A stretch of 9,007 nt of DNA from Alphaproteobacteria bacterium (GCA_021776755.1 JAJFFI010000159.1:1-9007), one strand, 5' to 3'. Shown: positions 1 through 6,349, counted from the stretch's first letter. Numbers and translations are program-made. Notes: a model not told the origin generated them from the letters alone.

Positions 1-1614
1 CGAGGTCGCCTCGTCGAACAGCAGGATCTTCGGCGCCTTGAGGATCGTGCGCGCGATCGCGACCCGCTGCTTCTCGCCGCCCGAGAGCTTCAGCCCCCGC
101 TCGCCGACGACCGTCCGGTAACCGTCGGGCAACGCCATCACGAAATCATGGATCCGCGCAAGCCGCGCCGCCTCCTCGATTTTGGCCGGGCTGGAGTCCG
201 GTTTTCCATAGGCAATATTATAGTAAACCGAATCGTTGAATAAGACCGTGTCCTGGGGAACGATGCCGATTGCCGCGCGCAGGCTGGCTTGCGTGACGTC
301 GCGGATGTCCTGCCCGTCGATGGTGATGCGCCCCTCGCCGACATCGTAGAAGCGGAACAGCAGGCGCGAGATCGTCGACTTGCCGGCCCCCGAGGCCCCC
401 ACGATCGCCACCGATTTTCCGGCCGGCACCGTGAAGTCCACGCCCTTGAGGATCGCCCGGCGCGGGTCGTAGCCGAACGACACATCCTCGAACCGCACCA
501 CGCCGTCGGGAATGTCGAGGGGCTTGGCGCCCGGTGCGTCCGCCACCTCGGTGCCCACCTCGAGCAGCGAGAACATGCTCTCCATGTCGGTCAGGGACTG
601 CTTGATCTCGCGGTAGACGAAGCCGAGGAAGTTCAGCGGCTGGTAGAGGTGGATCAGATAGGTGTTCACCAGCACGAAATCGCCGATGGTCATGGTGCCG
701 CCCACCACGCCGCGGGCCGCCATCACCATGACGATGGTCAGGCCGACGGCGATAATCATCCCCTGACCAATGTTCAATAAGGACAGCGAGGTGCGGCTCT
801 TGACCGCCGAGGCCTCGTAGCGCTCCAGCGAGCTGTCATACCGCCGCGCCTCGTGCGCCTCATTGCCGAAGTATTTCACGGTCTCGAAGTTCAGCAGGCT
901 GTCGATCGCCTTGGTGTTGGCCTCGCTGTCCATCTCGTTCATCTGGCGGCGGTACTTGGTGCGCCATTCGGTGACGACCAGCGAGAACGCGATGTAGCCC
1001 GCGACCGACACGAAGGTCACCAGCGCGAACCAGATATTGTAGAGCGCCCAGAGGATGCCGCAGACCAGCAGGATCTCAAGCAGCGTCGGCAGGATATTGA
1101 ACAGCATGAAGGAGAGCAGAAACTCGATGCCCTTGGTGCCGCGCTCGATGGCGCGGGTCAGTCCGCCGGTCTGCCGGTCGAGATGAAACCGCAGCGCCAG
1201 CGCATGGAGATGCTCGAACACCTGCAGCGCCACCGTCCGGATCGCCCGCTGCGCCACCTTGGCGAACACCGCGTCGCGGAACTCACCGAACGCCTGGCTC
1301 ATCACCCGCACCAACCCGTAGGCGAAAATCAGCCCCAGCGGCACCACCAGCACCGCCGCCGCACCTGCCCCCGTGCCACCCGCCCCCGTGCCGCCCGTCA
1401 GCGCGTCAATCGCCATCTTGTAGAGCACCGGCACATAGACGATGCCGAGTTTCGCCCCGACGAGGAACAGCATCGCGATCACGACCCGGACCCGCAACTC
1501 GAGCCAGGCCTCCCGGGTGCGCGGCGGCCAGAGATAGGGGATCAGCGTCTTCAGCGCGCGGCCGGCATAGCCCGGCGGCGGGGGCGTCTTTGAAAGCATG
1601 CGGGGTGGAACCAT
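1..1614 (-). CDS. ATM1/HMT1-type ABC exporter (fused permease-ATPase), C-terminus cut by window edge
   Basis: This is an inner-membrane half-transporter with an N-terminal six-helix exporter domain fused to an ATPase; it would act as a homodimer. The 538 visible residues start at ATG 1614, with an in-frame TAG 12 bases upstream; ATG 1599 is an alternative, and neither has a strong ribosome binding site. Diagnostic for the ATM1/ABCB7 group is the NFETVKYFGNE segment (about residues 242-252). The ATPase shows Walker A GASGAGKST (406-414), Q-loop VPQDT (Q454), signature LSGGEKQR (510-517) and Walker B ILLFDEATS (530-538). The window ends at that point, so the D-loop end, H-loop and the usual 60-100 C-terminal residues lie outside it. 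Known members export glutathione-linked compounds connected to Fe-S cluster assembly or heavy-metal tolerance. The substrate here is inferred from family only. It is divergent from the hydrolase at 1960. Confidence 0.93.
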   Translation of the reverse strand, partial: MVPPRMLSKTPPPPGYAGRALKTLIPYLWPPRTREAWLELRVRVVIAMLFLVGAKLGIVYVPVLYKMAIDALTGGTGAGGTGAGAAAVLVVPLGLIFAYGLVRVMSQAFGEFRDAVFAKVAQRAIRTVALQVFEHLHALALRFHLDRQTGGLTRAIERGTKGIEFLLSFMLFNILPTLLEILLVCGILWALYNIWFALVTFVSVAGYIAFSLVVTEWRTKYRRQMNEMDSEANTKAIDSLLNFETVKYFGNEAHEARRYDSSLERYEASAVKSRTSLSLLNIGQGMIIAVGLTIVMVMAARGVVGGTMTIGDFVLVNTYLIHLYQPLNFLGFVYREIKQSLTDMESMFSLLEVGTEVADAPGAKPLDIPDGVVRFEDVSFGYDPRRAILKGVDFTVPAGKSVAIVGASGAGKSTISRLLFRFYDVGEGRITIDGQDIRDVTQASLRAAIGIVPQDTVLFNDSVYYNIAYGKPDSSPAKIEEAARLARIHDFVMALPDGYRTVVGERGLKLSGGEKQRVAIARTILKAPKILLFDEATS

Positions 1615-1712
1615 GAGCAAAAACTAGGCTTCGTAAGGAAAAGAGCAAGCATCACGGCGCGCGCCAAATGGCCTGCCGGTCCACGCAATCCGGAAAAATC
1701 AAGAAAACTGAC

Positions 1713-1737
1713 AAAAAATCGCCGGGCGTGATGCCCG
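1713..1737 (-). terminator. Short hairpin plus T6 on the minus strand, upstream of the ABC exporter
   Basis: Read on the minus strand, CGGGC-ATCAC-GCCCG (1737-1723) is followed four bases later by six T (1718-1713). This resembles a weak intrinsic terminator or attenuator pointing toward the ABC exporter, 99 bases before its ATG. The stem is only 5 bp, so it could equally be an operator palindrome (CGGGCGTGATGCCCG on plus). Its function is uncertain. Confidence 0.3.
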
Positions 1738-1887
1738 TCACAGCCATTTCGAAACCGAACAGGTATAACCGCATCATCAACCGGCGGAAGAGGCATCCCG
1801 CTTGGCCCCGATTTCAGCGACACGCGAACCCCGGGCGAGCCAGAGCACTCCTCTCCGCCGGTTTTTATTGCCTCGTTTTCGGGGGCA

Positions 1888-1935
1888 CCGGCGCAGGTAG
1901 CGCCGGACAGGACGAGACCGGAAGTCTCGAAGTCC
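1888..1935 (+). promoter_or_regulatory. Two consecutive hairpins in the hydrolase leader
   Basis: The first hairpin is CCGGCGC-AGGTA-GCGCCGG (1888-1906), a perfect 7-bp stem. The second is CGAGAC-CGGAA-GTCTCG (1913-1929), a perfect 6-bp stem that an outer GGAC/GTCC pairing can extend to 1935, although this competes with the 3' arm of the first. The Shine-Dalgarno begins 12 bases after the second. No T run follows, so it is not a plain terminator. If transcribed with the gene, it would be a structured 5' leader that could affect translation or message stability. Confidence 0.35.
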
Positions 1936-1959
1936 AACGGCGCGCGACAGGAGGTCCAG

Positions 1960-2955
1960 ATGCCGTGCATTTCCACCCAGGCCATTTCCACCCGGACTCT
2001 CGACGTCAACGGCGCCACGGCCGTTTATCGCGAAGCCCTGCCCATACAGAAAATCGGGGCGGCCAACGATAATGCCGGCCGCGACGGAGCCCCGCCCAAC
2101 ACGGGGATCGAAACCGGGATTCTGGTGCATTGCTCCACCGGCACGGGCGGCCAGTGGAAAAAACTAATTGAACAGCTTTCAGATTCTACCCCGGGCCGGT
2201 ACCGCATCCTGGCACCCGACCTCTGCGGCTATGGCCGCAGCGAGGCAGGCACCCCCGATGCGCTCGGCCTGTTGAACCAGGATATCGCGCTGGTTGCGGC
2301 GCTGATCGCCACCTGCACCGGCGAGAACAGCGGACCCGTGCACATCGTCGGCCATTCCTATGGCGGCGGCGTTGCGTTGCGCGCGGCCATCGCGGCCGAG
2401 CTCGCTGCGCCCGGCCGCATCGCCTCGCTCACGCTCTTCGAACCGTGTCTCTTCAGCCTGCTGCCCGAGGACAGCGCAGGCTACGGCGAGATCGCAGCCC
2501 TCGCCCGCACCATGATGGAGGCGGCCGATGGCACCGACGCCGACCGCTGGGCGGCCGCCGCGCGGTTCATCACATACTGGGGCGGGGAGCAGAGCTGGGC
2601 CGCCATGCCCGCCGGGATGAAGCTCGCCGTCGCCGGCCAGGTGCCGCGGGTCGCGCACGACTTTCGCGGCCTGTTTGCCAACTCCGAAACCGAAAGCCCG
2701 GAGGACCTCGCCAGCGCCCTGGCACTTCTCGACCTGCCGCTGCTCCTGATGCGCGGCACCGGGACCACCACTGCCGCCCGCGAGGTTGCCGACATCGTCC
2801 GCGCCCTCCGCCCCGATGCAGCGTTTGCCGAAATCGCGGGCGCCGGCCACATGGCGCCGCTGACCCACGCGGCTGAGGTCAACCCGCACATTGTCCGGCA
2901 CATTGCGCTGAATGGCGCCGATGTCCCGGGCAGAACTACCCGCTCGGCTGCCTGA
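1960..2955 (+). CDS. Alpha/beta hydrolase
   Basis: A 331-residue protein of the alpha/beta-hydrolase fold, likely a cytoplasmic esterase, lactonase or C-C hydrolase; no signal peptide is visible. The start at 1960 is fixed by CAGGAGG at 1948-1954, five bases upstream. The nucleophile elbow is VGHSYGGG with Ser133, the oxyanion-hole loop is HCSTGTGG (57-64) and the catalytic histidine is His297 in GAGHMAPLTHAAEVN. The usual acid after strand 7 is missing: the segment reads LLLMRGTGTTTAAREV (261-276). Glu161 in the FEP motif after strand 6 is a plausible replacement, by inference. Residues 31-50 form a polar insertion between the first strands, compatible with a surface loop. It converges with the MFS gene, their 3' ends overlapping by 20 bp, so the two are not an operon. 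Substrate unknown. Confidence 0.9.
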   Translation: MPCISTQAISTRTLDVNGATAVYREALPIQKIGAANDNAGRDGAPPNTGIETGILVHCSTGTGGQWKKLIEQLSDSTPGRYRILAPDLCGYGRSEAGTPDALGLLNQDIALVAALIATCTGENSGPVHIVGHSYGGGVALRAAIAAELAAPGRIASLTLFEPCLFSLLPEDSAGYGEIAALARTMMEAADGTDADRWAAAARFITYWGGEQSWAAMPAGMKLAVAGQVPRVAHDFRGLFANSETESPEDLASALALLDLPLLLMRGTGTTTAAREVADIVRALRPDAAFAEIAGAGHMAPLTHAAEVNPHIVRHIALNGADVPGRTTRSAA

Positions 2956-4120
2956 CAGCGCGGTCTCTTGCCGCCGCGGCGAGACGCTCGAATATCAACA
3001 GACCGAAACAGCACAGGCCGAGCATCACGGCCCCCATGTCGAAGGTCACGCGCGCGCTTCCGGTCAGGCTGGCGAGCCAGCCGCCGAGCAGCGGCGCCAG
3101 CACGGTCGCGAGATAGAACAGCGTGAAGAAGACCCCCATGCCGACGGCCCGGGTTTCGGCCCGCAGCACGGCGGCCGGCAGGCTCATGATCGGCCCGGCG
3201 GCGAGACCGCCCACCAGCCCGAGCATTACGAAGACCGGCAACACCGCATCGGTTCGCACGCCTGCGACGAGGAGCACCGCGAACAACAGCAGCCCGCTCA
3301 CAAGGACCAGATTCCGCCGGCCGGTGCGGTCCGCGATCACGCCGCCAAGCGGCACCGAGACCGCGACCAGCCACAGCACGATGCTGGTCGCCGAGCTCGC
3401 CTCGGAGACGCTCCAGCCGCGCTCGGCCAGAATGGCGGGGCCGAAGCTGAAGATCATGCCGATGGCCCCGTTGTAGAGGCCCCAGATTGCGCCGGCGGCG
3501 ATAACCGCCGCCATGGTCAAACCCGCGAGCTTCTGTTTCTTGACGGCTGCAGGACCATCCGCACCCGCTGGCGCGCGATAGAACACCGCCAGCGCGATCA
3601 GCCCGGCCGCCGCCAACGCTGCCACAAACAGCAGCGCCAGGGTCAGGCTGCCCGCCTCCGCGATGGGCGGCAGCACAACGAGCGCCAGCGCAATCCCAAC
3701 GGGCCAGGAATTGACGAAGATCCCCATGGCGGTGGCGATCTCGCGGCCGTCGAACCAGTCGGTGACCATCTTGGTCATCAGCACATTGAGGATCACGCCG
3801 CCGATGCCGGCGAACAGCCGGCCGAGCAGCTGCATTTCCCAGAGCGGCGACAGGGCGATGATCAGGCCGCCGCACACCATCAGGCCAAGCCCGAACAGGA
3901 CCGACGGCTTGTCGCCAAACCGCTTGCCGATGCTGCCGCCCGGGATCGCCAGGATGATGCCGGGCGACAGGTAGAGCCCGATCAGCAGCCCCAGATCGGC
4001 AAGGCCGACATTGAACGCGTCCATGATCAGCGGCGAGAGCGCGGCCGCAGCCTGAAACTGAAACGCCATCGCGACCCGCACGCTGAACAGCAATGCCAGG
4101 GCCTGCCAGCGGCTGGTCAT
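2936..4120 (-). CDS. MFS transporter, 12 membrane helices
   Basis: A 394-residue major facilitator of the inner membrane that moves a small solute by secondary transport. The start MTSRWQALAL is chosen at 4120 because the G-rich Shine-Dalgarno AGGGGGGAG lies immediately upstream; the open frame extends another 49 residues but these are polar, arginine-rich and antisense to the cupin leader. The protein shows about twelve hydrophobic segments in two halves separated by a polar loop near 183-198. Motif A appears as GGSIGKRFGDK (61-71) after helix 2 and again as GGVIADRTGRRN (259-270) in the second half, as expected of the fold's internal duplication. The segment DWFDGREIATAMGIFVNSWP (121-140) resembles the anion/cyanate-type branches of the superfamily, but substrate cannot be assigned. 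It is divergent from the cupin gene with a 158-base gap. Confidence 0.9.
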   Translation of the reverse strand: MTSRWQALALLFSVRVAMAFQFQAAAALSPLIMDAFNVGLADLGLLIGLYLSPGIILAIPGGSIGKRFGDKPSVLFGLGLMVCGGLIIALSPLWEMQLLGRLFAGIGGVILNVLMTKMVTDWFDGREIATAMGIFVNSWPVGIALALVVLPPIAEAGSLTLALLFVAALAAAGLIALAVFYRAPAGADGPAAVKKQKLAGLTMAAVIAAGAIWGLYNGAIGMIFSFGPAILAERGWSVSEASSATSIVLWLVAVSVPLGGVIADRTGRRNLVLVSGLLLFAVLLVAGVRTDAVLPVFVMLGLVGGLAAGPIMSLPAAVLRAETRAVGMGVFFTLFYLATVLAPLLGGWLASLTGSARVTFDMGAVMLGLCCFGLLIFERLAAAARDRAVRQPSG

Positions 4121-4181
4121 GGGCTCCCCCCTGTCTTCAACTATGTCTTCCAAATTTGCCGGGGCCAAGTGGGACGAAAGC

Positions 4182-4195
4182 TTGCGCTGGCGCAA
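4182..4195. promoter_or_regulatory. Inverted repeat, candidate operator between MFS and cupin genes
   Basis: TTGCGC-TG-GCGCAA is a perfect 6+6 inverted repeat centred in the short divergent intergenic region. It is placed where a regulator could control both the MFS transporter and the cupin. This rests on symmetry and position alone; no regulator gene is adjacent in the window. Confidence 0.35.
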
Positions 4196-4239
4196 CTCCC
4201 GTTTGCCGGTGCTCTGATAAAAGGGATGAGACGAGAGTT

Positions 4240-4258
4240 GCCGGCGGGCTGCGCCGGC
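4240..4258 (+). promoter_or_regulatory. Hairpin just upstream of the cupin ribosome binding site
   Basis: GCCGGCG-GGCTG-CGCCGGC forms a perfect 7-bp GC stem with a 5-base loop, ending eight bases before the AAGGAG of the cupin gene. In the message it would sit next to the ribosome docking region without covering it. It resembles the hydrolase leader stem (CCGGCGC), but both are simple GC-rich strings and may be coincidental. Confidence 0.3.
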
Positions 4259-4278
4259 GGATCGCAAGGAGAGAGCCG

Positions 4279-4816
4279 TTGCCCGATACCGGACCGGATC
4301 GCGAGATCGTCACCATCGACGGCAGGAACGTCGTGATCAAGCGCGAGGCGTCGCCGATCACCAACGGCGGCGTGCTCGAGAACGGCGACGCGCTGCGCCT
4401 GCTCAACATCTTCGACGAAAAGTTCCAGCCCTCGAACTACGGGCTCCCGGACGGCAAGCCGCTGCGGATGTTCGACGGCAAGGTCGTCAAGGTCGACCTC
4501 TCAAAGCGCAGCAAGGAGGACATGAACTTCTGGCACCGCAACGTCGACGCCCACGAGCTGATCTTCTGCGTGAAGGGGGCGCTGCGCTGGGAGACCGAGT
4601 TGGGGGGTCCGGATCCTGCGGCCCGGCGACATGCTCTTCATTCCCCGCGGCATCACGCACCGCTCCGCACTCTGCGAGGAGTCGGAGGAAGAGAACGTCC
4701 TGGTCGAGCTGAAGATCGCCGAAGACATCGCCTATGTCGGAGACGCGAAACAGGGGGTCGGAGACGCGAAACAGGGGGTCGGAGACGCGAAACAAGGGGT
4801 CGGAGACGCGAAATAG
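4279..4816 (+). pseudogene. Small cupin-domain protein, frame broken at a G6 run
   Basis: A single-domain cupin, probably a cytoplasmic metal-binding enzyme or sensor. Translation most likely starts at TTG 4279, because AAGGAG (4266-4271) lies seven bases upstream; the only earlier ATG in this frame (4093) lies within the MFS gene. The first 109 residues carry cupin motif 1, HRNVDAHELIFCVKG (86-100; His86, His92, Glu93). At 4602-4607 there are six G; reading straight through gives arginine-rich nonsense up to 4854. Removing one G joins the frame exactly to VRILRPGDMLFIPRGITHRS, cupin motif 2 with His127, and to a stop at 4816 (178 residues in all). The spacing and the ELG-V junction resemble the cupin core of homogentisate-dioxygenase-like proteins. 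The break may be a true lesion, a sequencing indel, or slippage. The C-terminal tail is made of VGDAKQG repeats. Confidence 0.75.
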
Positions 4817-4819
4817 GGG
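4736..4819 (+). repeat. Four-copy 21-bp tandem repeat at the 3' end of the cupin gene
   Basis: The unit begins GTCGGAGACGCGAAACAGGG. Copies lie at 4736-4756, 4757-4777, 4778-4798 and 4799-4819. Copies 1 and 2 are identical, copy 3 has one change (G to A at 4795) and copy 4 has C to T at 4814, which turns a CAG codon into the TAG stop of the cupin. In the cupin frame each unit codes VGDAKQG. A degenerate fifth copy (GACACGAAACCGG) may follow at 4820-4832. The unit length is a multiple of three, so copy-number change keeps the frame. Confidence 0.9.
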
Positions 4820-4840
4820 ACACGAAACCGGCAACCCCTG

Positions 4841-5398
4841 CTACTTGCAGTTGATGCTTTCCAGTTTCCTGTTGGGCAATATTGTCTTGCAGATCGTCGC
4901 CCCCGTCAGCGTCACGCCTTTCAATTTCGCGCCCGTCAGGTTCGCGCCGGTCAGGTTTGCGCCGGTCAGGTTCGCGCCTGACAGGTTCGCCTGCTGCAGG
5001 TTGGCGTTCAGCAAGACCGCGTTGCTGAGGTTCGCGTTATTCATCGAGGTGTAGACCAGGTCCGCGCTCTCCATGTTCGCGCCCGACAGGTTCGCGCCCC
5101 TCAGGAGCCCGTCCCGCAGTTTCGCCGCCCTCAGGTCCGTGCCCGACAGGTTCGCACTCCTCAGGTCCGCCGCCCTCAAGTTCGCAAAGTTCAGGTTCGC
5201 CCCCGCCAGGTTCGCGCTCTTGAGCTGTGCGTCCTTCAGCTTCGCCTGCTTCAGGTCACAGCCCGGGCACTGATTTGTCTCAATGAGCTGCTTCACCTGC
5301 GCCGGGTCGGCGGCCCGCGCGGGCGACACGCCCACACTGCTTATCAGCCCGGCCGCCAAGACGGCGGCCAGCGCGATTGCGGCATTTCTGATTTTCAT
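4841..5398 (-). CDS. Exported pentapeptide-repeat protein, cysteine-capped
   Basis: A 185-residue secreted or periplasmic protein predicted to fold as a right-handed quadrilateral beta-helix. The start at 5398 is chosen because AGGGGA (5403-5408) lies four bases upstream and because it opens a clear signal peptide (MKIRN, hydrophobic 6-24, cleavage near ARA-AD at 29-30); a longer frame from 5440 would bury that signal. From about residue 48 to 169 it consists almost wholly of A(N/D)LxX pentapeptides, about 24 units or six coils, ending in runs of GANLT. Cys44 and Cys47 (CPGCDL) sit just before the helix and Cys170 and Cys184 (CKTILP...NCK) after it, suggesting disulfide caps. No enzymatic motif is present; members of this fold act as scaffolds or protein-binding surfaces. 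Its end lies 24 bases from the convergent cupin's stop. Confidence 0.92.
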   Translation of the reverse strand: MKIRNAAIALAAVLAAGLISSVGVSPARAADPAQVKQLIETNQCPGCDLKQAKLKDAQLKSANLAGANLNFANLRAADLRSANLSGTDLRAAKLRDGLLRGANLSGANMESADLVYTSMNNANLSNAVLLNANLQQANLSGANLTGANLTGANLTGAKLKGVTLTGATICKTILPNRKLESINCK

Positions 5399-5452
5399 GT
5401 TGTCCCCTGGGACCCGTCCGATATTGCGCGGCCGATACAACGCGGGCAGGTC

Positions 5453-5473
5453 GGCCTTCCAAGACGGGAGGCC
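5453..5473 (+). promoter_or_regulatory. Hairpin in the divergent pentapeptide intergenic region
   Basis: GGCCTTCC-AAGAC-GGGAGGCC pairs as an 8-bp stem with one G-U wobble when read on the plus strand; on the minus strand that position becomes an A-C mismatch. It lies 55 bases upstream of the minus-strand pentapeptide gene and is not followed by a T run. Role unknown. Confidence 0.3.
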
Positions 5474-5686
5474 ATCATAGCGTGTTAAGTGGCCGAATTC
5501 GGGCGGGCGGCGCGGTGGCCTGGCCTCCGGGTTGCGCCCGTGCCTCGAAACAAACTCATTCGCGGGATAAAAGTAGGGTCAGTCCGGCCCGGTTGCAGTC
5601 AGCCTTCCGGTCTCACCTTGAATTTTCTGCCGCCGCTCGAACTCGCTTGACCCGAACTCGCGTGAAACGAAGCGAGCCCATTTCAT

Positions 5687-5742
5687 CCGGCCTTTCACAG
5701 CCGGCCTTTCACAGCCCGCCTTTCACAGCCCGCCTTTCACAG
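5687..5742 (+). repeat. Four 14-bp tandem repeats directly upstream of a start codon
   Basis: The units CCGGCCTTTCACAG (5687-5700, 5701-5714) and CCCGCCTTTCACAG (5715-5728, 5729-5742) are perfectly contiguous and differ only at position 3. The array ends 14 bases before the ATG at 5757, occupying the space where the 5' leader and ribosome binding region of the second pentapeptide gene lie. No good Shine-Dalgarno is present apart from a weak AGAAAG at the edge of the last unit. The unit is not a multiple of three and is not translated. Confidence 0.9.
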
Positions 5743-5756
5743 AAAGACACAACGCC

Positions 5757-6272
5757 ATGACCCTCAATATCTACGCCCACCTTGTGATACTCGGTGCGGC
5801 CCTGCTCTTCTCGCCAATGGCGCAAGCCGCCGACGCCGAGCACGTTGCCAAATACAAGGGCCCCCACGGCAAATGCCACGACGAGCCGCTCGCCAACCCG
5901 TGCGACCTGTCCAACGCCGACCTGAGCAACCACAACAGAAACTCCATGTATATGGTGAATGCCAATGCTCAGGGCGCCAATTTTTCAGGGTCAACACTGA
6001 GCAACATGTTTATTTCCAAAGCGAATTTATCCGGCGCCAACCTGTCGTCCACCACGTACAGCGGGGGTATAATTGGCTCAACCAATCTGACCGGCGCAAA
6101 CCTGCAGGGCATGGTCGGAAAACACGGTTTTTCGTTCAATGGCAATGACCTGCGAGACGCTAATCTGACCGGCGCCAAGCTGAGAAATCTGGAAGGCGCC
6201 TATCCCCCGAACAAGTTCTGCAACACCACGATGCCCGACGGCACGATCAGCAACCGCGACTGCGCACAGTAA
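5757..6272 (+). CDS. Exported pentapeptide-repeat protein, second copy type
   Basis: A 171-residue secreted or periplasmic protein. Residues 1-24 are a signal peptide (MTLNIYAHLVILGAALLF, cleavage near AQA-AD). A charged segment with Cys40 and Cys49 leads into CDLSNADL, followed by degenerate A(N/D)LxX pentapeptides to about residue 146, with looser units around 98-106 and 117-128 that may interrupt the beta-helix. The C-terminus FCNTTMPDGTISNRDCAQ carries Cys155 and Cys169. The cysteine pair at each end, the CDL entry and the 13-residue spacing between the last two cysteines match the divergent neighbour at 4841-5398, so the two are probably related. The start is the first ATG before the signal peptide; ribosome binding site is weak (AGAAAG). 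Function unknown; a structural or binding role is inferred from the fold. Confidence 0.88.
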   Translation: MTLNIYAHLVILGAALLFSPMAQAADAEHVAKYKGPHGKCHDEPLANPCDLSNADLSNHNRNSMYMVNANAQGANFSGSTLSNMFISKANLSGANLSSTTYSGGIIGSTNLTGANLQGMVGKHGFSFNGNDLRDANLTGAKLRNLEGAYPPNKFCNTTMPDGTISNRDCAQ

Positions 6273-6309
6273 ATTCGTCGCGGCTCGAACGGCGCCATAC
6301 TCCCATATT

Positions 6310-6349
6310 CCAGCGGCTAAACCGCCGCTGGACAGCCTCTCCCGGCTGT
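6310..6349 (+). terminator. Two adjacent hairpins after the second pentapeptide gene
   Basis: CCAGCGG-N8-CCGCTGG (6310-6331) and ACAGCC-TCTCCC-GGCTGT (6332-6349) lie end to end, 37 bases after the TAA at 6270-6272. Both stems are perfect (7 and 6 bp). No T run follows, so these are not textbook intrinsic terminators; they may stabilise the upstream message end or reduce read-through into the lectin-like gene. Confidence 0.4.

Larger units (their letters stand above)
1615..1959. other. Divergent intergenic region between ABC exporter and hydrolase
   Basis: There is no convincing gene in this 345-base stretch. The open frames that cross it lack ribosome binding sites and recognisable protein content. 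It must hold the promoters of the two divergent genes, but I could not pick a convincing -35/-10 pair for either. It does contain an inverted repeat followed by a T run on the minus strand (1713-1737) and two consecutive hairpins just upstream of the hydrolase (1888-1935), listed separately. Confidence 0.6.
5399..5756. other. Divergent intergenic region between the two pentapeptide-repeat genes
   Basis: This 358-base stretch shows no credible gene; short open frames here lack ribosome sites and recognisable content. It holds a stable hairpin at 5453-5473, a 13-base direct repeat with one mismatch (CGAACTCGCTTGA at 5638-5650 and CGAACTCGCGTGA at 5653-5665) and the four 14-base tandem units at 5687-5742. 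Promoters for both divergent genes must be here, but I cannot place them with confidence. Confidence 0.6.

Noticed and set aside
853..1593. 246-residue open frame on the plus strand
   Set aside because: It is antisense to the ABC exporter, which has clear motifs in its own frame; the plus product is His/Arg/Gln-rich without domains.
2481..3875. 464-residue open frame on the minus strand
   Set aside because: It runs across two real genes in other frames (hydrolase antisense and MFS out of frame) and codes arginine-rich low-complexity sequence.
4093..4278. Upstream ATG extension of the cupin gene
   Set aside because: It would begin inside the MFS gene and has no ribosome site, whereas TTG 4279 has AAGGAG at ideal distance and the cupin-like sequence begins just after it.
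2912..4336. 474-residue open frame on the plus strand
   Set aside because: It is antisense to the MFS transporter and rich in Gln, Arg and His with no recognisable fold, typical of a GC-rich shadow frame.
4487..4834. Minus-strand open frame with LFRVSDP repeats
   Set aside because: The peptide repeat is simply the reverse reading of the 21-bp tandem DNA repeat; the rest is antisense to the cupin.
4736..5742. Possible CRISPR array from clustered short repeats
   Set aside because: The 21-bp and 14-bp units are contiguous with no spacers, and the 15-bp periodicity at 4920-5260 is the codon signature of pentapeptide repeats.
5482..5760. 92-residue open frame on the plus strand in the divergent region
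   Set aside because: It ends at the start of the real pentapeptide gene, runs through the 14-bp untranslated repeats and has no ribosome site or signal peptide.
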